Assembly (NCBI GenBank): GCA_030698405.1
Contig: JAUYMU010000017.1
Span: 1 to 39,148, forward strand
Length of the DNA: 39,148 nt
DNA from: Bacteroidota bacterium
GTDB taxonomy: Bacteria > Bacteroidota > Bacteroidia > Bacteroidales > Prolixibacteraceae
Direction: 5' to 3'
A model generated the notes under the pieces. It saw only the letters and a program-made list of their open reading frames with translations, was not told the origin of the DNA and searched no databases. The position numbers and the translations under genes were made by a program. Of this stretch, positions 1-8,483 are shown in pieces. Position 1 is the stretch's first letter. The number at the start of each line of letters is the position of its first letter.

Positions 1-120
1 AAGATGGTGATCAACAAAGAGGCATTCAACCCATGTGCCATAGAAGATTATCAGCAAAAATATAAAGAAAAGAAAATCAATCAACTAAAGAAGAAAATAG
101 CCCTTCTTGAAGCTGCTTGA
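1..120 (+). CDS. 3' end of an unidentified gene, possibly an IS110-type transposase (partial)
   Basis: Frame 1 is open from the window edge and ends in TGA at 118-120. It encodes about 39 residues of a lysine-rich, probably helical C-terminus (KEKKINQLKKKIALLEAA near the end). The style (a short NKEAFNP segment followed by a charged coiled tail) recalls the C-termini of some Bacteroidota IS110-family transposases, but I cannot confirm this from 39 residues. The position is suggestive: the next reading frame in the same phase is a GH92 gene lacking its natural N-terminus, as expected if a mobile element landed in or just upstream of that gene. Alternatively it is the tail of an unrelated resident gene. 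Confidence 0.4.
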   Translation, partial: KMVINKEAFNPCAIEDYQQKYKEKKINQLKKKIALLEAA

Positions 121-186
121 AAAACAAGTTACATAAGAGAACGAAGTCCTCAAAAAATAATCACTCCTGCAGATTATGCCGACACA

Positions 187-2397
187 ATGATGGGTACTGC
201 TCATTCCCGCTGGATGATTGCACCCGGCCCGTGGATGCCTTTCAGCATGGTAAAACTAAGTCCCGACAATCAAAACGGAGGCTGGCAGGCAGGTTACGAT
301 CCTATTTTCGAAACCATCGGTGGTTTTAGCCACATCCACGAATGGACCATGGCAGGACTTTCGATGATGCCGACCAACGGAAAATTGAAAACTCAGGTCG
401 GCGACGAGAAAAAACCGGACGAAGGTTACCGGTCACGATTAAACAAAGAGACCGAAGACGCGCCGATAGGCTATTACAAAGCCGACTTAACTGATTATGG
501 AATTACGGCCGAACTTACAGCCACCACCCGATGCAGCTTTCAGCGATACACTTTTCCGAAGGACAAGGAAGGATCGCGCGTGCTGATTGATTTACAGAAT
601 CCTGCCGAATACGGTTATAAACTAGAGGAAGTTCAGATTAAAAAGGTGAATGATTACCGTGTTGAAGGATTCAGCAAGCAACTTTCGCCCAACACATGGT
701 CTGGCGGAGTATCACAGGAATACATTGTTCATTTTGTGGTTGAATTCGATCAGCCAATCAAAAATTTTGGTGTCTGGACAGAAGATGGGATTCTGGATAA
801 AATCGAAATTCTTCAGCTGAAGAACTGTAAAGATGCAGGCGCTTTTGCCGAATTTGACACCCAAGAAAATACAGTTGTTCAGGTTCGAACCGGAATTTCT
901 TATGTCAGTATAAAAAATGCAGCACTAAATCTGGAAACAGAAGTAAGACAACCATTTGGATGGGATTTTCAAGCCGTGAGGCAAAACAATCTCAATACCT
1001 GGAACGATTTGTTTGGGCGCGTTAAAATATCCAGTAACGACCGCCGCGAAAAGATGCGTTTTTACTCCAATATGTACCGGGCTTTGTGCAGCCGCAATAT
1101 TTTCAGCGATGTGGACGGAAAATGGGTGGATGCCGACGAGAAAATCAGGCAACTTCCTGATCCAAATTCTCCGGCGCTGGGTTGTGATGCATTCTGGAAC
1201 ACTTTCTGGAATCTCAACCAATTTTGGAATCTGCTTACTCCTGAATGGAGCAATCGCTGGGTGAATTCGCAACTGGCCATGTACGATGCGGGAGGCTGGC
1301 TGGCCAAAGGACCTGCCGGGATGGAATATATTCCGGTAATGGTAGCCGAACACGAAATTCCGCTGATTGTGGGAGCTTACCAAATGGGAATACGCGATTT
1401 TAATGTTGAAAAAGCTTTTGAAGCTGTTAAAAAGATGCAGACTACGCCGGCCCAAAAAGTTGGCGGCGGTTTTGCCGGAAACCGTGATTTGGTGCCTTAC
1501 CTGAAATACCATTTTGTACCAATGGACAAAGGCCGGTTTTCCAATTCTCTGGAATATAGCTACGACGACTGGACTGTCAGTCAGTTTGCCAAAGCCCTGG
1601 GAAAAGAAGCAGACCATCAGGAATTTAAAAAGCGTGGAGAATACTGGAGGAATGTAATTGATCCTGAAACTGGTTATGCCCGTCTGAAAACGTCCGACGG
1701 AAATTGGGCGCCCGATTTTGATGCCTACAAGTCGGGGGCAAACCACCACTATGTAGAAGGGAATGCCTGGCAACTCACTTTTTTTGTTCCGCAGGATGTT
1801 CCTGAACTGGCCGAAATGATTGGTAAGGACCGCTTTATTGAGCGACTCGACTGGGGTTTCGAGGAAAGCAACAAACTTCGGTTCAATGCTCCAAACGATC
1901 AATACTGGGATTATCCTGTCATACAGGGAAATCAGCAGTCGATGCATTTTGCATTTCTCTTCAATTGGGTCGATCGCCCTTGGTTAACCCAAAAATGGAG
2001 CCGCGCCATTGTTGACCGTTATTACGGTTATGGTCTGGCCAATGCCTATTTGGGCGATGAAGATCAGGGACAAATGAGTGCCTGGTTCATTATGGCCTCT
2101 CTTGGATTGTTTCAAACAGACGGTGGTTGCCGGGTGGATCCTGTGTATGAAATTGCCAGCCCACTGTATCCAAAAGTTGAAATTAACCTTGGGCAACGTT
2201 TTGGCCGTGGCGAAAAGTTTATTATTGAAGCCAAAAATGCTTCACGATTAAATAAATTTGTGCAAAATGCCACGCTAAATGGTCAGCCTTTGCAATCATT
2301 CTTTTTTCCTGCAAGTGAGCTGTTAAAAAGTGGCTCTTTGGTGCTCGAAATGGGGCCTGAACCTAACAAGGAGTGGGGAATCCAGAACGAAAAGTAG
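187..2397 (+). CDS. GH92 alpha-mannosidase, 5'-truncated (no signal peptide)
   Basis: This belongs to glycoside hydrolase family 92, calcium-dependent exo-alpha-mannosidases acting on N-glycans or fungal mannan. Family segments seen: WMPFSMVKLSPDN near the N-terminus, GGFSHIHEW, EGNAWQLTFFVPQD, GNQQSMHFAFLFNW, and GDEDQGQMSAW from about residue 623, the region that supplies the base aspartates in characterised members. At 736 residues from the first ATG it has no signal peptide, although its neighbours do. The frame stays open upstream to 121, and the residues before that ATG (PADYADT) still match the family's DYVDTxxGT opening, so the true coding region began further upstream and is missing. 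The stop of the preceding frame sits at 118-120. It is probably a broken or poorly expressed gene. It heads a plus-strand row of glycosidases, with 63 bases to the next gene. Confidence 0.85.
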   Translation: MMGTAHSRWMIAPGPWMPFSMVKLSPDNQNGGWQAGYDPIFETIGGFSHIHEWTMAGLSMMPTNGKLKTQVGDEKKPDEGYRSRLNKETEDAPIGYYKADLTDYGITAELTATTRCSFQRYTFPKDKEGSRVLIDLQNPAEYGYKLEEVQIKKVNDYRVEGFSKQLSPNTWSGGVSQEYIVHFVVEFDQPIKNFGVWTEDGILDKIEILQLKNCKDAGAFAEFDTQENTVVQVRTGISYVSIKNAALNLETEVRQPFGWDFQAVRQNNLNTWNDLFGRVKISSNDRREKMRFYSNMYRALCSRNIFSDVDGKWVDADEKIRQLPDPNSPALGCDAFWNTFWNLNQFWNLLTPEWSNRWVNSQLAMYDAGGWLAKGPAGMEYIPVMVAEHEIPLIVGAYQMGIRDFNVEKAFEAVKKMQTTPAQKVGGGFAGNRDLVPYLKYHFVPMDKGRFSNSLEYSYDDWTVSQFAKALGKEADHQEFKKRGEYWRNVIDPETGYARLKTSDGNWAPDFDAYKSGANHHYVEGNAWQLTFFVPQDVPELAEMIGKDRFIERLDWGFEESNKLRFNAPNDQYWDYPVIQGNQQSMHFAFLFNWVDRPWLTQKWSRAIVDRYYGYGLANAYLGDEDQGQMSAWFIMASLGLFQTDGGCRVDPVYEIASPLYPKVEINLGQRFGRGEKFIIEAKNASRLNKFVQNATLNGQPLQSFFFPASELLKSGSLVLEMGPEPNKEWGIQNEK

Positions 2398-2460
2398 AAT
2401 TTGCAGATAGTGACGAATTATAATCCCGACAACATTAATGATGTCAAAACAAAATAACCT

Positions 2461-4860
2461 ATGACGATAAATCGGAAAAACAGATCAATCAACACATTGT
2501 CATTCATCCTTCTAATACTTTTGGCTGCATGCAGTTCTCCCGTAAAAACCACTTTTGATGCAACAGCCTGGGTCGATCCGCAGATAGGATCTGTTCATGG
2601 TCGCTGGTTTTTTTACACGCCGGCCTCGCTTCCGTTCGGAATGGCCAAGTTGGCGCCCCACACCAATGCCTATGGAAGTATGGGCAGTTGGGGGCCTTGC
2701 GGTTACGACGACCGGCATACATCGATTGAAGGATTTGGCCATTTTCATGAATTCCAGATTGGGGGACTCGTATTTATGCCAACTGTTGGCGAATTGAAAA
2801 CAGTTCCGGGTACGCTCGAAAATCCGGACAAAGGTTACCGTTCGCGATTCGACAAGGAAAACGAACACGCTGAACCCGGTTATTATTCGGTAATCCTGAA
2901 GGACTATAATATTACAGCAGAGTTGACTGCTACCGAACGGGTAGGCTTTCACCGATATACTTTTCCTGAAACCAAACAAGCGCGCCTGATACTCGACATT
3001 GGCCACAAACAGGGCGAAAGCAGCGATGTAACTGATGCTTTTGCTGAAGTGGTGAACGGAAATGAAGTGGAAGGCTATATTGAAACCTATCCGGAATACG
3101 CAAAATTCAGCGATCCGGGGAAACGGGTAAAAATGTATTTCGTTGCCCGAATGAACAAACAGCCCATCGAAACCGGAGCATTTGTCGATTCCATCCATCA
3201 GGCCGGCGTTTCAGAAACAAAAGGTATTGGCAATGGTTTGTTCCTGAATTTTGAGATGAAAAAAGAGGAGGTGCTGGAAATTGCCACCGGGCTGAGCTAT
3301 ACATCCATCGAAAATGCAAGAAAAAACCTCTTGGCCGAATCAAAGGGGAAAACGTTTGATGAAGTCAGAACTTCAGCAAAAGAAGCCTGGAACGAAAAAC
3401 TTGGGAGGATTGTTGTGGAAGATGAGGACAGTTTAAACAAGGTGAAATTCTATACCGGATTGTATCATGCCCTTCTCGGACGTGGAATCTCCAACGATGT
3501 AAACGGACAGTATCCTATGGTTGACAACGGTATCGGACAAATTCCGCTCGATGAAAAGGGAGTTCCAAAATACCATCATTACAACACCGACGGCATCTGG
3601 GGCGGGTTCTGGAACTTAAGTCAGCTTTGGGCCTTGGCCTATCCCGATTATTTAAGCGAATACGTTCAATCGAACATTGATTTCTACAAAAATAGTGGTT
3701 GGTTGCACGATGGACAGGCTGCCGGGGTTTATACCAATGGCGTACAAACTAATTTTCAGGGATTGCTCATTGCCGCTGCTTATAACTCCGGAATCCGTGA
3801 TTTTGAAGTTGAAACCGGTTACGAAGCTGCCCGGAAGAATGAACTGGAATACCATGGCCGCGATCTTGGAAACGGGAAATACGACCTGAATTATTTTGTA
3901 AAAAATGGTTATGTTCCTTATAAAGATACGGTGATATCAAATGGTTGGGTTTTCAATTTCGGAACTTCGCACACGCTGGAATACACATTCAGTTCGTATG
4001 CTGTTGCTCAAATGGCCAAAGCGCTCGGTCACGAGGACGATTACGCAAAGCTGATGAAACAGGCTACTTATTACCGGAATATTTTTGATCCTGAAACAAA
4101 ATACATCCGTCCCAAAAATGAAGATGGCACTTTCATTAAGAATTTCGATCCGATGAAGGCCTGGGATGGTTTTCAGGAAGGAAACGCTTTTCAATACACC
4201 TGGTATGTTCCGCACGATGTGGATGGACTTATCGGTTTGATGGGAAAAGATGAATTTAACCGGCGTTTGGACGAGATGTTTATCAACGCTGAAAAGAGCC
4301 AATTTGGCGGCGGATCGGATGAAATCCATAGTTTCTCCGGAATCGACAAACAATACAACCACGGAAATCAGCCTTGTCTGCACGATTCATGGCTCTTTAA
4401 TTACAGCAGTCAGCCGTGGCAAACCCAAAAATGGACACGTGCCATCTGCGATGAGTTTTACGGAACTGAGCCGCTGCGTGGATACGGCGTTGGCCAAGAC
4501 GAAGATCAGGGGCAGTTGGGAGCCTGGTTTGTAATGGCCGCCATTGGAATCTTTGACGTTCAGGGTCATTCCAATGTGAATCCGACTTTCCAGTTTGGAA
4601 GTCCGCTGTTTGATAAAGTAACGATTAAACTCGATCCTAAATATTATTCAGGAAAAGAACTGGTGATTGAAACCAAAAACAATTTGAAAGAAAATAGCTA
4701 TGTTCAGTCAGCTTTATTCAACAACGGGAAGTTAGAAAACTGCTGGATCGACCGTAAAAAACTGACCGACGGAGGCACACTGGTTTTCGAAATGGGTGCA
4801 CTGCCAAATACAAATTGGGGAATAATTAACGCACCACCATCAATGAGTAGGGAAAAATAA
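2461..4860 (+). CDS. GH92 alpha-mannosidase, lipoprotein
   Basis: A 799-residue GH92 enzyme, predicted to trim terminal alpha-mannose at the cell surface or in the periplasm. The N-terminus is a lipoprotein signal with lipobox LAAC (Cys24). Family segments follow: WVDPQIGS, LPFGMAKLAPH, GFGHFHEFQIGG, EGNAFQYTWYVPHDVDGL, HGNQPCLHDSWLFNY and GQDEDQGQLGAW from about residue 678. The +1-side loop reads GNQP rather than the GNEP seen in the convergent fourth GH92, which suggests a different linkage preference; the linkage cannot be fixed from sequence alone. It lies 63 bases after the truncated GH92 and 19 bases before the six-hairpin glycosidase, so it is probably co-transcribed with both. Confidence 0.93.
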   Translation: MTINRKNRSINTLSFILLILLAACSSPVKTTFDATAWVDPQIGSVHGRWFFYTPASLPFGMAKLAPHTNAYGSMGSWGPCGYDDRHTSIEGFGHFHEFQIGGLVFMPTVGELKTVPGTLENPDKGYRSRFDKENEHAEPGYYSVILKDYNITAELTATERVGFHRYTFPETKQARLILDIGHKQGESSDVTDAFAEVVNGNEVEGYIETYPEYAKFSDPGKRVKMYFVARMNKQPIETGAFVDSIHQAGVSETKGIGNGLFLNFEMKKEEVLEIATGLSYTSIENARKNLLAESKGKTFDEVRTSAKEAWNEKLGRIVVEDEDSLNKVKFYTGLYHALLGRGISNDVNGQYPMVDNGIGQIPLDEKGVPKYHHYNTDGIWGGFWNLSQLWALAYPDYLSEYVQSNIDFYKNSGWLHDGQAAGVYTNGVQTNFQGLLIAAAYNSGIRDFEVETGYEAARKNELEYHGRDLGNGKYDLNYFVKNGYVPYKDTVISNGWVFNFGTSHTLEYTFSSYAVAQMAKALGHEDDYAKLMKQATYYRNIFDPETKYIRPKNEDGTFIKNFDPMKAWDGFQEGNAFQYTWYVPHDVDGLIGLMGKDEFNRRLDEMFINAEKSQFGGGSDEIHSFSGIDKQYNHGNQPCLHDSWLFNYSSQPWQTQKWTRAICDEFYGTEPLRGYGVGQDEDQGQLGAWFVMAAIGIFDVQGHSNVNPTFQFGSPLFDKVTIKLDPKYYSGKELVIETKNNLKENSYVQSALFNNGKLENCWIDRKKLTDGGTLVFEMGALPNTNWGIINAPPSMSREK

Positions 4861-4879
4861 ACCACTAAACAGAATTAAA

Positions 4880-6190
4880 ATGAAACGAAAATTATCTATT
4901 TGTCTTTTACTGGCCATTACTTTTGGCTGTTCTGCCCCGGTAAAAAATAAAGCCGACAAGGAATTGGCTGCCAAAATCATGAACGATGAATATTTTGCTT
5001 TTACCAAACAAAAGGCGCTTGAAATAATTAAAACCGGTTTTAATGCCGGCGATGGCTACCGCGAAGTGTGGATTCGCGACTACAACACCTTTATCGAACT
5101 GGCCGGACAGGTTTATCCGAAGGAAGAACTGAAAGAAAATCTTTTGGTCTTTTTCAGGATGCAGGGAGAGGACGGAAATATTATTGATGGTTTTACACCT
5201 GCTGAAAAAATTGGCAAAGGAGAAACTGATTTCTCGTATTCGGAGCTGGAACCGCGCTATGCAGGACATAAAAATACGGTAGAAACCGATCAGGAATCGT
5301 CCTTGGTTCAGTCAGTGTACAAATACATTAAAATAACGGGTGACAGTTCCATTTTGAATGAACAAATAGGAGATAAAACCGTGGCTGTGCGCCTGACGGA
5401 CGCCATGGATTTTTTAATGAATCACCGGTACAATCAGCAATATGGATTGATTATTGGCGCAACAACTGCCGACTGGGGCGATGTGCAGCCCGAACATGGC
5501 TGGGGTGTGGATCTGGACGAAAATACCCATCCGGCCATTGATATATACGACAATGCCATGTTTATTATCGCCCTGAACAATATGATTGAAATCCTTCCGG
5601 CGACAAAAGAAAAGTGGGGAAAAGTAAGAAACGACATTGCCGAAAACAGCCGGAAACACCTTTGGGACAGTCAGAATAAAAAGTTCATTCCTCACATCTA
5701 TTTGGAAAAAGGATCTCCGTTTCCGGACGATTTTGATGAAAACCAGATTTACTATTTCGGCGGAACAGCGATTGCCATTGAGGCAGGTTTGCTGAGTAAA
5801 GACGAAATCAAAATATCGCTGGACGAAATGATCAACCGGGTTAAACAGGCCGGGGCTGCATCCATCGGACTCACGCTTTATCCTCCTTATCCTGAAGGAT
5901 ATTTTGCCAATAAAATCATGAATCCGGTTTACAGCTATCAAAATGGGGGCGACTGGACCTGGTTTGGCGGTCGCATGATTCAGGAATTGATAAAAAACGG
6001 TTTTGTACAGGAAGCATACGAACAGGTTCAACCCATGGTAAAGAGGGTAAAAGACAACGATGGCTTTTACGAATGGTATTCAATTGACAACAAGCCAAGA
6101 GGCTCCGGAACTTTCAGGGGCGAAGCAGGTGTTTTGTTTCAGGCCATTTCGATGTTTGAATCGTGGAGTAAACCCGTAACGTTTAAATAA
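4880..6190 (+). CDS. (alpha/alpha)6-barrel glycosidase, family not assigned
   Basis: A 436-residue exported protein whose N-terminus looks like a lipoprotein signal (TFGC, Cys17). The body has the layout of six-hairpin glycosidases of the GH63/GH37/GH125/GH15 type: REVWIRDYNTF (residues 61-71), comparable to the acidic substrate loop of such enzymes; ETDQESSLV (135-143); TTADWGDVQPEHG (195-207); and a tryptophan-rich GGDWTWFGGRM segment near the C-terminus. The WIRD motif resembles the WLRD of GH125 exo-alpha-1,6-mannosidases, and placement between GH92 genes fits a debranching role on mannan, but the rest does not match GH125 closely enough for me to assign it. The likely catalytic acids lie among Asp67, Asp198 and Asp201 (inference). 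The 19-base gaps on both sides indicate one operon. Confidence 0.8.
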   Translation: MKRKLSICLLLAITFGCSAPVKNKADKELAAKIMNDEYFAFTKQKALEIIKTGFNAGDGYREVWIRDYNTFIELAGQVYPKEELKENLLVFFRMQGEDGNIIDGFTPAEKIGKGETDFSYSELEPRYAGHKNTVETDQESSLVQSVYKYIKITGDSSILNEQIGDKTVAVRLTDAMDFLMNHRYNQQYGLIIGATTADWGDVQPEHGWGVDLDENTHPAIDIYDNAMFIIALNNMIEILPATKEKWGKVRNDIAENSRKHLWDSQNKKFIPHIYLEKGSPFPDDFDENQIYYFGGTAIAIEAGLLSKDEIKISLDEMINRVKQAGAASIGLTLYPPYPEGYFANKIMNPVYSYQNGGDWTWFGGRMIQELIKNGFVQEAYEQVQPMVKRVKDNDGFYEWYSIDNKPRGSGTFRGEAGVLFQAISMFESWSKPVTFK

Positions 6191-6209
6191 TCATCTAAAC
6201 CAACATAAA

Positions 6210-8483
6210 ATGAAAATCTTATTATTTGGCTTTTTAATCTGTTTTTCAATTCATTCTTTTGCCCAAAATCCATCACCAGTTGATTCCGTCAACACCTTGA
6301 TGGGCTCCGATTCGGAGTTTAAACTCTCAAGCGGTAACACCTATCCGGCCATTGCGTTGCCATGGGGAATGAATTTCTGGACACCACAAACCGCCAAAAT
6401 GGGCGACGGTTGGGTGTATGCATACGATGCCTACAAAATTCAGGGCTTCAAGCAAACACATCAGCCCAGTCCGTGGATCAACGATTACGGCCAGTTTTCG
6501 CTTTTCCCTTCGACCGGAGAATTGAAAATTGCAGGAGAAGAACGTGCAAGCTGGTTTTCGCACAAAGCTGAAACTGCCAAACCTCATTATTACAGTGTTT
6601 ACCTGGCCGATTACGATGTAACTACTGAAATTACACCTACTGAGCGGGCAGCCATTTTTCGTTTTACTTTTCCTGAAAACGAAAAATCGTGGGTATTGGT
6701 CGATGCTTTCGACAGGGGTTCGTACATCAAAATTATTCCTGAAGAAAATAAAATCATCGGTTTCACAACCAGAAACAGCGGCGGCGTTCCCGAGAATTTT
6801 AAAAATTATTTTGTGGTGGTTTTCGACAAGTCATTTGCTGAAAGTCAGGTATGGAGCGGTAAAGAAATCGTGTCAGGAAAGTCTGAACTTCAGGATATAC
6901 ACGTAGGCGCTGCCATTCGCTTTGTGACAAAAAAAGGTGAAAAGGTTCATGCAAGAGTTGCCTCTTCATTCATTAGTTTCGATCAGGCTGAACTGAATCT
7001 GAAAGAATTGGGAAAAGACAACTTCGATCAGGTTTGCCAAAAGGGGAAAGAGATATGGAACAAAGAACTGTCGCGTATTTCAGTGGAAGGCGGAACGACC
7101 GATCAAATCAGGACTTTTTATTCGTGTTTGTACCGAACATTGTTGTTTCCACGGAAGTTCTTCGAGTTCGATAAAGATGGTAAAATGGTACATTACAGTC
7201 CTTATAACGGACAGGTTTTGCCGGGAGCAATGTTTACCGACAACGGATTCTGGGACACATTCCGCGCTGTTTTTCCATTCTTTAACCTGATGTATCCCGC
7301 ACTGAACGCACAGATTCAGGAAGGTTTGGTAAATACTTACAAGGAAAGCGGTTTTCTTCCTGAATGGGCAAGCCCGGGACACCGCGATTGTATGATCGGC
7401 TCCAACTCGGCCACCATTGTGGCAGATGCCTACCTGAAAGGCGCCCGCGGCTACGACATCAATACGCTTTATGAAGCCGTGATTAAAAACAGCAAAACGG
7501 AAGGTCCTTTGTCTTCGGTTGGGCGGAAAGGTGTTGATTATTACAACAAGTTGGGATACGTTCCTTACGATGTGAAGATCAACGAAAATGCCGCCCGGAC
7601 CCTCGAATATGCTTTTGCCGACTGGACGATCTGGAAACTGGCCAAAGAGTTGAAACGTCCTCAGGCCGAAATTGATTTGTTTGCCAAACGCGCAATGAAT
7701 TACCGGAATGTGTTCGATAAGGAAACCAAACTGATGCGTGGTAAAAACGAAGACGGTTCATTCCAGAAACCGTTCAATCCGTTTAAATGGGGCGATGCAT
7801 TTACCGAAGGAAACAGCTGGCATTACACATGGTCGGTTTTTCACGATGTGCAGGGATTGGTTGATCTGATGGGAGGAAGGAAGGAATTTGTTTCGATGCT
7901 CGACTCTGTTTTTGTTGTTCCACCAATTTTTGATGAATCGTATTACGGACAGGTGATTCACGAAATACGCGAAATGCAGATCATGAATATGGGCAATTAT
8001 GCGCACGGCAACCAGCCCATTCAGCACATGATTTACCTGTACAATTACGCCGGTGAGCCCTGGAAAACACAAAAATGGGTGCGCGAGGTGATGGATCGCA
8101 TGTATCTGCCAACGCCAGACGGCTATTGCGGCGATGAGGACAACGGCCAAACTTCAGCATGGTACGTTTTCTCGGCTATGGGATTCTATCCGGTTACTCC
8201 CGGAAGCGACGAATATGTTTTGGGCGCACCTTTGTTCAAAAAAATTACGGTGAAACTCGAAAACGGGAAGGAATTAATTCTGAACGCTCCTGAAAATAGT
8301 TCTGAAAACAAATACATTCAATCGGTGACTTTAGATGGGAAACCATACAGCAAAAACTGGCTGAGCCATCGTGAACTGATGAAAGGTGCTACCATCAATT
8401 TTAAGATGATTGCAACTCCCGATCTGAAAAGAGGTATTAATGAGGCCGATTTTCCATATTCGTTTTCGAATGAGAAGCGGTAA
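6210..8483 (+). CDS. GH92 alpha-mannosidase, secreted
   Basis: A 757-residue GH92 enzyme with a cleavable type I signal peptide (hydrophobic core 3-15, SFAQ around residue 19). Distinctive features are the VNTLMGSDSEFKLSSGNTYPAIALPWGMNFWTPQ opening (residues about 26-60), typical of a GH92 subgroup different from the BT3990-like alpha-1,2 group, and HGNQPIQHMIYLYNY and GDEDNGQTSAWY (from residue 641) in the catalytic domain. It is the last plus-strand gene of the locus. Its TAA stop (8481-8483) is immediately followed by the complement of the stop codon of the opposing GH92, so the two genes share a zero-base junction and their transcripts must overlap. No terminator hairpin is visible between them. 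Confidence 0.93.
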   Translation: MKILLFGFLICFSIHSFAQNPSPVDSVNTLMGSDSEFKLSSGNTYPAIALPWGMNFWTPQTAKMGDGWVYAYDAYKIQGFKQTHQPSPWINDYGQFSLFPSTGELKIAGEERASWFSHKAETAKPHYYSVYLADYDVTTEITPTERAAIFRFTFPENEKSWVLVDAFDRGSYIKIIPEENKIIGFTTRNSGGVPENFKNYFVVVFDKSFAESQVWSGKEIVSGKSELQDIHVGAAIRFVTKKGEKVHARVASSFISFDQAELNLKELGKDNFDQVCQKGKEIWNKELSRISVEGGTTDQIRTFYSCLYRTLLFPRKFFEFDKDGKMVHYSPYNGQVLPGAMFTDNGFWDTFRAVFPFFNLMYPALNAQIQEGLVNTYKESGFLPEWASPGHRDCMIGSNSATIVADAYLKGARGYDINTLYEAVIKNSKTEGPLSSVGRKGVDYYNKLGYVPYDVKINENAARTLEYAFADWTIWKLAKELKRPQAEIDLFAKRAMNYRNVFDKETKLMRGKNEDGSFQKPFNPFKWGDAFTEGNSWHYTWSVFHDVQGLVDLMGGRKEFVSMLDSVFVVPPIFDESYYGQVIHEIREMQIMNMGNYAHGNQPIQHMIYLYNYAGEPWKTQKWVREVMDRMYLPTPDGYCGDEDNGQTSAWYVFSAMGFYPVTPGSDEYVLGAPLFKKITVKLENGKELILNAPENSSENKYIQSVTLDGKPYSKNWLSHRELMKGATINFKMIATPDLKRGINEADFPYSFSNEKR

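Noticed and set aside
117-329. 70-codon frame starting at TTG beside the truncated GH92
   Set aside because: It runs out of phase through sequence that encodes conserved GH92 residues and has no signal peptide.
925-1947. 340-codon minus-strand frame opposite the first GH92
   Set aside because: Antisense shadow of a GH92 gene with clear family motifs; the translation has no recognisable domain.
5414-6031. 205-codon minus-strand frame in the six-hairpin glycosidase
   Set aside because: Antisense shadow; composition fits the complement of the coding strand and nothing else.
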